Of a stretch of 64,000 nt of DNA, positions 56,007-64,000 are shown piece after piece (within the stretch, counting starts at the first letter, position 1; every line of letters starts with the position of its first letter). A program made the translations under genes and the position numbers. Source of the stretch: Pelagibacteraceae bacterium (GTDB lineage Bacteria > Pseudomonadota > Alphaproteobacteria > HIMB59). Location: assembly GCA_019651435.1 (NCBI GenBank), contig BOYI01000004.1:1-64000 (forward strand), in the 5' to 3' direction. Under the pieces are notes generated by a model that saw only the letters and a program-made list of their open reading frames with translations, was not told where the DNA came from and did no database searches.

Positions 56007-56267
56007 ATGAACGAATTTCAACAACAAATACTGCAAAAAATCGAGCAAATTGCCCTAAAACTAGAAAATTATAAAACCAATAACCTAGAATTAACTAAAT
56101 CGAAAGATGAGCTTGAAGCAAAAGTCAATTATCTCGAAAGAAGAGAGCAAGAATTAAAAAATCAATTGGAACAAAAGCAAATGGAACTTTCTGAGAAATC
56201 TGAACTTATTGATAAAGCCACTAATAAAATTGAAGATCTTTTAGGATCAATCGATATAGATGCCTAA
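56007..56267 (+). CDS. small coiled-coil protein (DUF4164-like)
   Basis: 86 residues, almost entirely heptad coiled coil (QILQKIEQIALKLENYK, DELEAKVNYLERREQELKN, KQMELSEKSELIDKATNK). Overlaps the start of zapA by 8 bases, as DUF4164-type proteins often do in alphaproteobacteria, suggesting a link with Z-ring assembly. Function not established. Confidence 0.65.
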   Translation: MNEFQQQILQKIEQIALKLENYKTNNLELTKSKDELEAKVNYLERREQELKNQLEQKQMELSEKSELIDKATNKIEDLLGSIDIDA

Positions 56268-56590
56268 TCTTACCTTAAGCATAGGCGGCAGACCCTTAAA
56301 AATTCAATGCTCTGACCATAATGTTGAAAGAGTTAAAGAAATTGGGCAGACAATAAGCAAGCTTATTGATGATGAAAAAAAAGAAAATGTTCCTTTTTTA
56401 ACTTCCACACTGATCGCTTACTTAAAATCTATGGAAGATATTTTAAAAAAGAGAAATTTTACAAGACTCACTTAATCAGAAATTATTTTATGAAAGCCGT
56501 ATCCAGGAACTTCAAAATGAAAATCAAAATTTAAAATCTGATATTGAACAAATTTTCCAAAAATTAAATCATCAATTATCAATTGAATAA
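56260..56590 (+). CDS. zapA: cell division protein ZapA, frameshifted
   Basis: FtsZ-ring associated protein. NLTLSIGGRPLKIQCSDHNV and VKEIGQTISKLIDDEKKE match the ZapA globular head, FLTSTLIAYLKSMEDIL its helix. One indel near 56458 shifts the coiled-coil tail (SLNQKLFYESRIQELQNENQ, DIEQIFQKLNHQLSIE) into another frame, ending TAA 56588. About 110 codons in all. Confidence 0.85.
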
Positions 56591-57145
56591 AAAGAAATTC
56601 GCAAACACCATCTCAAAATTCGCCAAGAGATGTCCCTAACTAATGTAAAGGATAATTCATTATTAATTAATGATAGAATTTTAAATTTACTTAATGAATT
56701 TGATTCAGCTAAGAGTATTGGTCTTTTTTATCCTTATAAAAATGAAGTTGATGTAATTTTGATGGCTTTAGAATTAGAAAAGAGGGGATTGGCTTGTTTG
56801 CTACCTAAAGTGATTGATGAGCACAATCCACTAAAATATTTTTTCTATTCTCCAAATTCCTCAAATCTTGAAAAAGGATACGGTGGGATTATGGAACCCA
56901 CTGGTAATGAAGCTAAAGATCCAGATATTATCATTGCTTCATGTTCTGCTTTTAATGAAAAGGGCTATCGAGTTGGATATGGAGGAGGGTTTTTTGATAG
57001 AACCCTTAGTCAGTTAAAACATAAAAAGAAAATTATTTCTATTCTTGCTGCTTTTGAAAACCAAAAAACTACGTATCAATTTCAAGATAGTTATGATGAA
57101 AAAGTTGATTATATCTGTACAGAGAATAATACTTATCAAATATGA
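56591..57145 (+). CDS. fthC: 5-formyltetrahydrofolate cyclo-ligase, start disturbed
   Basis: Recycles 5-formyl-THF to 5,10-methenyl-THF. The open frame begins at 56591 with KEIRKHHLKIRQEM, the typical N-terminus, but has no standard start codon before ATG 56630; a TTG at 56583 would fit if one base is wrong. SIGLFYPYKNEVDVILMALE, KDPDIIIASCSAFNEKGYRV and GYGGGFFDRTLSQLKHKKK (ATP-binding GYGxGFYDR) identify it. It directly follows zapA, leaving no room for the 6S RNA gene often found there. Confidence 0.88.
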   Translation, partial: KEIRKHHLKIRQEMSLTNVKDNSLLINDRILNLLNEFDSAKSIGLFYPYKNEVDVILMALELEKRGLACLLPKVIDEHNPLKYFFYSPNSSNLEKGYGGIMEPTGNEAKDPDIIIASCSAFNEKGYRVGYGGGFFDRTLSQLKHKKKIISILAAFENQKTTYQFQDSYDEKVDYICTENNTYQI

Positions 57146-57934
57146 ATTTTTTTAATTATTGGAGATGTCGTTGGACGTACTGGCAGAAATGCTCTTCAAA
57201 ATAATTTAAAAAAAATCCAAAAGAAATTCTCTATTGATTTTACAATCATCAATGGCGAAAATTCTGCAGGAGGTTATGGAATTACAGGAAAAATTTATGA
57301 AGATATGGTGAGTTGGGGTGCGGATGCAATTACCTTAGGCAATCATGCATGGAAACAAGAAGAAATTATCACATACATGAAAGATAATCCCGATCACAAT
57401 ATAATAAGACCGCTAAATTTCACTGAAGACTCTCCTGGTCAAGGATATAAGATTTTTACTCATTCTAATGGAGAAAGAATACTAGTCTCACAAGTACACG
57501 GAAAACTTTTATGATTTACCTTTAAGTAATCCTTTTGAAGCAATCGATACAAAACTTTTATCCATAATCAACGATCACCAAATCAACTATTCTTTTTAGA
57601 GGTTCATGCTGAAGTTACCTCGGAAAAAAATGGTATAGCTCAAAATTATGATGGAAAATTTACAGCCATTTATGGAACACATGTCCATATTCCCACTATG
57701 GACGCGAGAGTTCTAGATAAAGGTACATGCTTTCAAACTGATATTGGTATGACCGGTGATTACAATTCAGTCATTGGTATGAAAAAAGAGAATGCCATTA
57801 AAAGAATGAGAGCAGAGTCCAATACTCCTCGATTAGAGCCAGCGGAAGGAGAAGCTACAATTTCTGGAGCAATTATAACCTCCAACAAGGGACAAAAAAT
57901 ACTATTCAATCGATTCAAATTGGTGGTGTTTTAG
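57142..57934 (+). CDS. YmdB-family metallophosphoesterase, frameshifted
   Basis: Family TIGR00282, phosphodiesterase acting on cyclic nucleotides in Bacillus. ATG 57142 overlaps the fthC stop (ATGA). FLIIGDVVGRTGR after an early frame change, INGENSAGGYGIT, ITLGNHAWKQEEI (GNH metal motif), frame changes near 57505 and 57598, then EVHAEVTSEK, IYGTHVHIPTMDARVL, CFQTDIGMTGDYNSVIGMKK and FNRFKLVVF. About 263 codons total, normal. Upstream of yebC. Confidence 0.88.
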
Positions 57935-57957
57935 ATCGTAATTTACTATCTTAAGTT

Positions 57958-58698
57958 ATGGCAGGACATTCCAAATTTAAAAATATTCAATATCGAAAAG
58001 GTGCCCAAGATAAGAAAAGAGCAAAACAGTTTGCTAAAATTGGAAGAGAAATTCAAATAGCTGTCAAAATTGGAGGTACTGATCCTGAGTCTAATCCCCG
58101 TCTTCGTCTTGCAATAAATAATGCGCGAAGTGTGAATATGCCAAAGGACAATGTTGATCGAGCAATAAATAAAAACAATTCTGATACTACTGATTACACA
58201 GAAGTTCGTTATGAGGGTTATGGCCCTTTTGGAACAGCATTTATAGTTGAGGCTTTAACTGATAACAAAAATAGAACAGCTTCTGAAATTAGATCCATTT
58301 TTTCAAAAAATGGAGGAAATTTAGGAGAAACTGGAAGTGTAAGTTTTAATTTTGACAAAGTTGGTGAAATTCAAACTAAAGGTAACATGGATGACTCAAC
58401 CCTGGAGCAGTTACTAGATTGTGGTTTGGATGATTATATCTCAGAGGATGGCATGACTTATATATATTGTAAATTTGAAGATTTAGCCTCATTAGAAAAA
58501 GCAATGAGAGAAAAAAATATGGAAATTGAAAGTGCATCAATTATTTGGAAACCAAATATGACAGTCAATATTGAAAAAGAAGATGAATTAAATCGTTTGA
58601 TAAAGTTAAACGAAGACTTAGAGGATAATGATGATGTACAAAATTGTTTCTCCAACTTAGATTTTGATAGCTCATTATTGGATAGTTCTAATGCCTGA
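57958..58698 (+). CDS. YebC/PmpR-family transcription/translation factor
   Basis: 246 residues. MAGHSKFKNIQYRKGAQDKK (family start), RLRLAINNARSVNMPKDNVD, YEGYGPFGTAFIVEALTDNK, RTASEIRSIFSKNGGNLGET and GSVSFNFDK. Members act as DNA-binding regulators or relieve ribosome pausing. In alphaproteobacteria it commonly precedes ruvCAB; here a small nuclease gene overlaps its end by 8 bases. Confidence 0.94.
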   Translation: MAGHSKFKNIQYRKGAQDKKRAKQFAKIGREIQIAVKIGGTDPESNPRLRLAINNARSVNMPKDNVDRAINKNNSDTTDYTEVRYEGYGPFGTAFIVEALTDNKNRTASEIRSIFSKNGGNLGETGSVSFNFDKVGEIQTKGNMDDSTLEQLLDCGLDDYISEDGMTYIYCKFEDLASLEKAMREKNMEIESASIIWKPNMTVNIEKEDELNRLIKLNEDLEDNDDVQNCFSNLDFDSSLLDSSNA

Positions 58699-59032
58699 TA
58701 AAGCTTGGAAGAATAGAGAGCGATTAGTTGCTAGATTTTTTGGTGGAGTTCGTAACGCTTTAAGTGGAATTAATTCTAAAGTCACTCACTCTGATGTTGT
58801 ACATGATAGCCTATTTATTGAATGCAAATTAAGAGCAAAACACACCGCTATAAAACTTTGGGATGACACTAAAGTATTAGCTGATAAAGAAAAAAAAACC
58901 CCAGTTATTGCATTATGTGAAAAAAATAGACCTGGTTTTTGGATAATGGTACATTCAGATGATTTTGTTGAGGTTTCTAAAGAGCTAAAAAATAAAATAA
59001 ATTCTGACGAAATAGAAAATAACGAGGATTAA
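58691..59032 (+). CDS. PD-(D/E)XK-type nuclease-like protein in the ruvC position
   Basis: 113 residues from ATG 58691. RERLVARFFGGVRNALSGIN, HSDVVHDSLFIECKLRAKH and TPVIALCEKNRPGFWIMVHS give a PD-(D/E)XK arrangement: Glu10, Asp35, then Glu44-Cys-Lys46, with a following beta strand. The layout resembles archaeal Hjc and phage resolvase-like proteins. It overlaps yebC and ends 3 bases before tolQ, where alphaproteobacteria usually have ruvC-ruvA-ruvB-ybgC. Replacement of the resolvase is a hypothesis; a phage-type restriction or repair nuclease is an alternative. Confidence 0.6.
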   Translation: MPDKAWKNRERLVARFFGGVRNALSGINSKVTHSDVVHDSLFIECKLRAKHTAIKLWDDTKVLADKEKKTPVIALCEKNRPGFWIMVHSDDFVEVSKELKNKINSDEIENNED

Positions 59033-59035
59033 ATA

Positions 59036-59734
59036 ATGGAAGAAGTTGTAAACTTAGCAGCACTAGAAGGGTCGATTGATTTTTCTATGTTCGGGATGTT
59101 TTTAAAGTCTGATTGGGTTGTAAAATTAGTAATCATTTTACTTGTCATTTTCTCCATTCAATCATGGAAAATTATTATCCAAAAGATTTTGCTAATTAAT
59201 AAGCAAAAAAAAATTTCTAAACAATTTGAAAATCATTTTTGGTCAGGCATCTCTTTAGATGAACTGCATCAGCAAATAGATGACTTTGATCAAGAAAGTT
59301 ACTCTAATATTTTTAGAAATATAATGGGAGAGTATGAAAAGTCTCGTTTACAAAAAAATAAAATAGACTCTGCATTTATTCAAAGATTGTACACTTCATT
59401 AGATCTTTCAATAGCAACAGAAGACACAAGTCTTAATAAAGGTCTTTCATTTCTTGCTTCTTCGGGTTCTGTTGCGCCATTTGTTGGACTCTTTGGAACT
59501 GTTTGGGGAATCATGAATAGTTTTCAAGCTATAGCTATTGCTCAAAATACTAACTTAGCGGTGGTAGCCCCTGGAATAGCAGAGGCACTTTTCGTAACTG
59601 CTCTTGGCTTGTTCGTGGCTATCCCCTCTACCGCATTTTATAATATGATTACCTCTAGAATTGATGCTTATTTATCAGAGGCGGAAAGTTTTGGAAAGGA
59701 CTTGGTAAACATTATTTCTCGTCAAGTTAACTAA
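59036..59734 (+). CDS. tolQ: Tol-Pal system proton channel subunit TolQ
   Basis: 232 residues, three membrane helices: WVVKLVIILLVIFSIQSWK, then GLSFLASSGSVAPFVGLFGT and VWGIMNSFQAIAIAQNTNLA with VVAPGIAEALFVTALGLFVA, the MotA/TolQ/ExbB domain. With TolR it energises outer-membrane constriction. First gene of tolQRAB-pal-cpoB; the thioesterase ybgC is missing in front. Confidence 0.95.
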   Translation: MEEVVNLAALEGSIDFSMFGMFLKSDWVVKLVIILLVIFSIQSWKIIIQKILLINKQKKISKQFENHFWSGISLDELHQQIDDFDQESYSNIFRNIMGEYEKSRLQKNKIDSAFIQRLYTSLDLSIATEDTSLNKGLSFLASSGSVAPFVGLFGTVWGIMNSFQAIAIAQNTNLAVVAPGIAEALFVTALGLFVAIPSTAFYNMITSRIDAYLSEAESFGKDLVNIISRQVN

Positions 59735-60130
59735 ATGAGAAAAAAAAATCGTCCAGTCTCCAATATAAACGTTACTCCAATGGTTGATGTAATGTTAGTG
59801 TTGCTTATTGTTTTTATGGTCACCGCGCCACTTCTTACCGTAGGAGTCCCAGTTAACCTTCCTAAAGTTGAAGCTAATTCACTAGATGCTCAAAAGGAGC
59901 CATTAGAAATATCTATAAATGAAAGTAATGAAATTTATTTAGGTGAGGATTTGATTGCTTTCGAAGAATTAATTTCCAAAGTTAAAATTATTGCTGGTTC
60001 CAATAATGACATTCGTATTTTTCTTAGAGCAGATACTTCAATTAATTATGGTGAGGTAATGAAAGTTTTGGGAGCTTTAAATACATCTGGATTTTTAAAA
60101 ATAGCTCTTGTAACTAAAAAACCAAGTTAA
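59735..60130 (+). CDS. tolR: Tol-Pal system protein TolR
   Basis: 131 residues. NVTPMVDVMLVLLIVFMVTA is the membrane helix with the proton-carrying Asp, followed by PLLTVGVPVNLPKVEA and a periplasmic domain ending RADTSINYGEVMKVLGALN. Abuts tolQ without gap and tolA directly follows. Confidence 0.95.
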   Translation: MRKKNRPVSNINVTPMVDVMLVLLIVFMVTAPLLTVGVPVNLPKVEANSLDAQKEPLEISINESNEIYLGEDLIAFEELISKVKIIAGSNNDIRIFLRADTSINYGEVMKVLGALNTSGFLKIALVTKKPS

Positions 60131-61182
60131 GTGAGCACAATCTCTCTTTATAATCCTTTTCGCAGATTATTTTTATTTTTTGAGGACTTTTCATATAGAA
60201 AAGGTGATCTTTTTTTTCAGTTTTTATCTTTCTTAATCCATCTTTTGATACTAATTCCAATGATTAATTTCACTTTTCAAAAAGAAGTGAGTGATATTCC
60301 AATGATATTACCTGTTGAAATGTTCATTGTAGAGGAAGAAACAGCTGCGCCTGAGTTTCAAGAGGAGGTCAATGAAATAATCCCAACTTTACAAGAGGAA
60401 GTGATCGAAGAAGTAATAGAAGTTGAAAAGGCTCCTGAAATAACCGAACCAGTTGTAGAAGAAACTTTGCCCGAGGTATCTGAGCCTGAACCACCAGTAA
60501 AAGAGATAGTTTCTGAAATAGTAGAACCTGAAATAAGTGAGGTTGAGGAAATACTGTTAGATAATTCTTCTGATCAGGCAAATGAATTCGTAATTGAAGA
60601 AGTTCCTGAAGAAAAAATTAAAGAACCAGAGGAGGTTGCTCCAGCGCCTATTGAAAATGACTTTGAAATACAGTTAAAGAAAAAACCGGAACCAAAAGAA
60701 ATTGAACAACCTTTTGATAATTTACAAATAGTAGTTAAGAAAAACCAAATAAAAAATCATTCAATGTTAGTACAGTTTTAAAAGATTTAGAAAATGTCGA
60801 TCAAGATTTTAAAAAAGTACAAGAAGAAACAGAAGTTAAACAAGAAGAGGTCTTTACAGAAAAAGTTGCTGCAACTATGACTATTTCATGAAATTGATCT
60901 TTAAGACAACAGCTTCATCTTGTCTAAATTAAATGTTGGTGTGCTAATCCTAAAGAATTAAACCAGTTATTTTCATTGAGGTAAATCCAGACAGAACTGT
61001 AAAGAGTAGCGAAAGTAGTGAATCAAGAAAGATTGATTGATCCATCTTTTAGAACAGCGGCAGAGGCTGCAATGAGAGCGGTTAACAACCCTGATTGTAG
61101 TCCCTTACTTCTTCCAGAAGATAAATATGATTTGTGGAAAGAAATCAATTTTACTTTTGATTTCAGCTGGATGTTTGATTAA
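60131..61182 (+). CDS. tolA: Tol-Pal system protein TolA, frameshifted
   Basis: GTG start at 60131. One N-terminal membrane helix (FFQFLSFLIHLLILIPMINF), then a long Glu/Pro/Val-rich periplasmic linker (about residues 65-185) and a C-terminal TolA/TonB-type domain. The frame breaks near 60765 and several more times: EIDLLRQQL, VNQERLIDPSFRTAAEAAMRA-like and NPDCSPLLLPEDKYDLWKEI then FTFDFSWMFD mark the tail up to TAA 61182. About 350 codons. The acidic Glu/Pro linker is unlike the Ala/Lys-rich helix of enteric TolA. Confidence 0.85.
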
Positions 61183-61236
61183 TAAATAATTAATATATCC
61201 ACCCTATTAGTATGTTATTATTCAACTGGAAATATA

Positions 61237-62547
61237 ATGTTTAAATATTTAATTATTTTTATATTTTTCGCTCTCAAATCTCATGGAGCTCTAGAAGTTA
61301 CTATTGCTCAAGGTAAAGTAGAACCAACGCCTATAGCCATAACACAGGTTTTTGGAGAAGATGCAGATACGTCTAGATATGGCAACACTATTAGACAAAT
61401 AATTTCTAATAATCTTACTAACTCAGGACTTTTTTATACTGTAAATGAGGACTTATATATCCAATCGGATAACCTTGTAGAAAAAGTTCCTAGATTTGAA
61501 GATTGGAAGTTAATTAAAGCACAATTTTTATTAAGTGCGGATGTTACCAAAACTGACAAAGGTATTCGCTAAGAATGAGGTTGTATGATGTTTTTAATGC
61601 TAAAGAGATTGAAAAGTTACAGCTTACTATTCCTGATGAAGGATTGATTAGAAGAGTAGGCCACACTGTAGTGATATTGTTTATGAAAGGATCACTGGTG
61701 AAACGGTTATTTGATACAGAATAGTTTATGTTCTGAAGTAGGGCCTTTAGATCAAAGAATTAAAAGATTAGCATCATGGATCAAGATGGACATCTTGATA
61801 GTCATCAATTTTTAACTGATGGAAAAAACCTAGTTCTCACCCCAAGGTTTGCACCTAATAATCAAACTATTACATATATGGAATACAAAAACAATCTTCC
61901 AAGAGTTTATATTTATGATTTAAAAAACTGGTGAAAGAGAAATCGTTGGTGATTTTCCTGGTATGACCTTTGCTCCACGTTTTTCACCTGATAGCAAAAG
62001 TGTTGTAATGTCTTTTTCAGACTCAAAGACAGCAAATTCAGAAATTTATTCTATGGATCTAAATACTAGATCCATAACAAGGCTTACTAATGACTCAGGA
62101 ATAGACACTTCACCATCTTATTCACCAGATGGAGAGAAAATAGTTTTTAACTCTGATCGTAGTGGTAGCCCGCAGCTTTATATTATGGATAAAGATGGAA
62201 GCAATATTAAAAGGATTTCAAAAGGTAAAGGTGTTTATGGAAATCCAGTTTGGTCTCCAAGAGGAGATTTAATAGCTTTTGTTAAAAATAGAAAACCAAA
62301 TTTTTATATAGGTGTCATGGATACGAATGGAGATAATGAGAGAATTATTGTTCAAGACTTTGCACTAGAATCACCAGCATGGTCGCCTAATGGAAGATAT
62401 TTAATTTTTTATCGTCAGCAAAAATCAAATTTGGATGGAACCGGTGGTGAAACTACTATCCATTTTATTGATATAACAGGCTATAATGAGAGAATCATTC
62501 CAACCCCGCGAGATGGAAGTGACCCAGCCTGGTCACCACTTTTATAA
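61237..62547 (+). CDS. tolB: Tol-Pal system beta-propeller protein TolB, frameshifted
   Basis: Periplasmic protein that binds Pal and TolA. Signal peptide ([16 protein letters not shown]), then [20 protein letters not shown] and the N-terminal domain to 61572. Frames change several times between 61572 and 61960 ([20 protein letters not shown]-like piece readable), then the clean propeller with [54 protein letters not shown] and [14 protein letters not shown] repeats. Full span about 437 codons, as expected. Confidence 0.92.
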
Positions 62548-62678
62548 ATAAATTACTAAATTAGCTAATTTTCTAAACTTAAATTGGGTAATTATTAACA
62601 AATATTAACTTGATTTCCCAGAAATTCAGTGTTTATGTATCACAACTATAGTTAAAATATATTTACGCGGAGATAATA

Positions 62679-63173
62679 ATGTTAAAAAAATTACTACTTT
62701 TAGTTGTAACTGGCTTTTTCCTAGCTTCATGTGCGGCTACAAATACCCAACAAGGTGGAGACGTAGATGCTGCTTCTTCCAGCACTAGCTCTGGATCAGA
62801 TAGTAGTATTACTGCAGGAACCCAAGAAGATTTAATCGTAAATGTTGGCGATAGAGTATTCTTTGAGTTTGATAGCTCAGAATTGACTGTTGATGCTCAA
62901 GCTACGCTTGATGCTCAAGCTGCTTGGTTAATGCAATACGCTGATACTAATATAACAATTGAAGGTCACGCAGATGAGCGTGGAACTAGAGAATACAACT
63001 TAGCTCTTGGAGATAAAAGAGCTTTTGCTGTCTATTCTTATTTAGCTCAAGCTGGAATTGATACTAATAGAATGGAATATATCAGCTGGGGTAAAGAAAG
63101 ACCTGAAGTTGTTGGATCAGATGAAACAGCTTACAGTCAAAATAGACGTGGCGTTACTACAGTAACCAACTAA
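62679..63173 (+). CDS. pal: peptidoglycan-associated lipoprotein Pal
   Basis: 164 residues. Lipoprotein signal KKLLLLVVTGFFLASC with lipobox LASC, a Ser/Thr-rich linker (residues about 25-48), then the OmpA-like domain: RVFFEFDSSELTVDAQATLD, ITIEGHADERGTREYNLALG and DKRAFAVYSYLAQAGIDTNR (peptidoglycan-binding Asp/Arg motif). A 131-bp gap separates it from tolB, and GCGGAGAT lies 9 bases before the start, so it may have its own promoter. Confidence 0.95.
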   Translation: MLKKLLLLVVTGFFLASCAATNTQQGGDVDAASSSTSSGSDSSITAGTQEDLIVNVGDRVFFEFDSSELTVDAQATLDAQAAWLMQYADTNITIEGHADERGTREYNLALGDKRAFAVYSYLAQAGIDTNRMEYISWGKERPEVVGSDETAYSQNRRGVTTVTN

Positions 63174-63188
63174 CTTAAATTTCTTTAA

Positions 63189-63210
63189 GGTGCCCAGTAT
63201 ATTGGGCACC
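63189..63210 (+). terminator. hairpin between pal and cpoB
   Basis: GGTGCCCA, GTATAT loop, TGGGCACC, 15 bases after the pal stop; followed by AAAATC and no T-run, so it may limit rather than end transcription into cpoB, or stabilise pal mRNA. Confidence 0.6.
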
Positions 63211-63221
63211 AAAATCTAAAA

Positions 63222-64000
63222 ATGTTTTTTGTTAAAATTATTTTTTCAACATTTTTTATTTTTTTAAGCTCATATTCTTTCTCACAAAATCACAATAAAA
63301 TTGAAGTTGAAATTGAAAGAGTCAAAAAAGACATAATCGATTTACAAAAATTTGTTTACCAAAACAATTCTCCCGATACTGTTGACTCGACTAATCAAGA
63401 TTTAGAGAAAATAAATAATCAAATACAGCTCTTGCTAGAAAAATTTGATTCTTTTGAAAAGCAAATTAAAGATATGAAAGATGATATAGCAAATTTATAC
63501 CAACTTTATACATCTCCACAATTTGATCAAAATAAATCAATTTCATCTTCTAATGAATTAACTATAGATGAAAGCTCCTCCAACATAGTTACAGAAAAAT
63601 CAAATGATACTGATCAATTAGAGGAATTTGAAATTACCAATTCTGATATTCAAAATGAAAATATATCAGAAGTAAAAGAGGATTTGCCTGAACAAACTTT
63701 AGGTAAGCTCTCAATATCTAGTTTAGAGGAACAAGAAATCATAAACTTAGAACCGAGTGAAGAGGGCCTTGCTACATTGTCCGAATTAGAAGTTTTACTT
63801 GAGGAAAAAGAAATTGAGCTTAACAAGCCCAAAATTAATGTAGAAGTACAATTACAACTAGCAAAACAAAGCTTAGCAAGTTTAGAAAATCAAAAAGCTA
63901 TTGAGAGTTTATTGTTAATTATTGACTCTGACTCAGATAACAAGGAGATGCTATCAGAGGCATACTACCTTTTAGGTAGAACAAACTTTATCGAAAACAA
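63222..64000 (+). CDS. cpoB: cell division coordinator CpoB (YbgF)-like, cut by the window end
   Basis: 259 residues visible. Signal peptide (FVKIIFSTFFIFLSSYSFSQ), an N-terminal coiled coil (KIEVEIERVKKDIIDLQKF, DLEKINNQIQLLLEKFDSFE), a long Glu/Ser/Asn-rich linker, and the first TPR-like repeat near the end (VQLQLAKQSLASLENQKAIE, EAYYLLGRTNF). Gene position right after pal fits CpoB, which couples peptidoglycan synthesis with Tol-Pal during constriction. The acidic linker between coil and TPR is longer than usual. Confidence 0.8.
   Translation, partial: MFFVKIIFSTFFIFLSSYSFSQNHNKIEVEIERVKKDIIDLQKFVYQNNSPDTVDSTNQDLEKINNQIQLLLEKFDSFEKQIKDMKDDIANLYQLYTSPQFDQNKSISSSNELTIDESSSNIVTEKSNDTDQLEEFEITNSDIQNENISEVKEDLPEQTLGKLSISSLEEQEIINLEPSEEGLATLSELEVLLEEKEIELNKPKINVEVQLQLAKQSLASLENQKAIESLLLIIDSDSDNKEMLSEAYYLLGRTNFIEN

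Noticed and set aside
56590-56630. 6S RNA between zapA and fthC
   Set aside because: The gap is effectively zero; fthC homology begins right after the zapA stop.

Overview
Two sources of DNA are joined in this window. Positions 1 to about 5140 are GC-richer and read as a piece of a euryarchaeal genome: a DNA polymerase D small subunit (DP1, an archaea-specific replication protein), a PncC/CinA C-terminal-type amidohydrolase, a tRNA-Val(UAC), HEAT-like repeats and a tRNA nucleotidyltransferase. All of these protein genes are broken by frameshifts. From about 5140 to the end the DNA is AT-rich and belongs to a marine-type, streamlined alphaproteobacterium. Evidence for this is an AapJQMP amino-acid transporter, a 5-aminolevulinate synthase (C4 heme pathway), DUF1013/TrcR, YebC followed by Tol-Pal, DUF3563, and very short intergenic gaps. 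A relative of SAR11 or HIMB59 is plausible but is an inference. The change of composition falls inside metG (5131-5306), whose protein similarity stops there, so I read the join as an assembly or read chimera and not as gene transfer.

Sequence quality changes along the window. In 1-14 kb nearly every gene has several single-base indels (DP1, pncC, HEAT, cca, oxidoreductase-SelD fusion, XRE-cupin regulator, groES/groEL, mscS, argF, trkH). From 14 kb on most genes are intact, with about 20 scattered frameshifts (fhs, ugd, aapQ, an M19 dipeptidase, hemE, hemC-hemD, cfa, zapA, fthC, ymdB, tolA, tolB). Many affect core housekeeping genes, so sequencing error is a better explanation than pseudogenisation. 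For broken genes I give the inferred full span.

Layout of the alphaproteobacterial part: 5.1-14.6 kb metG start, FAD oxidoreductase-SelD fusion, XRE-cupin regulator, groESL with promoter and a CIRCE-like element, mscS, argF, trkH, apaG. 14.7-22.4 kb fhs (formate-tetrahydrofolate ligase), an orphan family-3 solute-binding protein, ugd, and an ABC exporter (YbbA/YbbP-like) divergent from tesA. 22.4-35.4 kb transport-rich region: aapJQMP, three LysE/RhtB-type exporters, TauE/SafE, a short TAXI-like protein, an ABC permease with a lipobox, MATE, plus several small proteins and one possible structured RNA. 35.4-43.5 kb nearly complete heme pathway: hemC-hemD fusion, hemB, hemE, hemH, hemF, hemJ in one minus-strand run, and hemA (ALA synthase) on the plus strand nearby. 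43.5-49.9 kb trhO, bL33, then a photolyase / FAD oxidoreductase / DUF1365 / cyclopropane-fatty-acid-synthase-like / DUF3833 set resembling photo-oxidative stress clusters of other proteobacteria. 49.8-56.0 kb minus-strand central-carbon and translation run tkt-gap-fba-efp-suhB-rpmE-trcR, without pgk. 56.0-64.0 kb DUF4164, zapA, fthC, ymdB, yebC, a small PD-(D/E)XK-type nuclease, tolQRAB, pal, cpoB (cut by the window end).

The most interesting points are the PD-(D/E)XK nuclease exactly where ruvC(AB) usually sits between yebC and tolQ, the fused HemC-HemD, the divergent tesA and ABC-ATPase genes whose start codons share the bases CATG, the lipobox on an ABC permease, and the hairpin-closed 87-nt element at 32791-32877. 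I found no CRISPR array, insertion sequence, prophage or rRNA.
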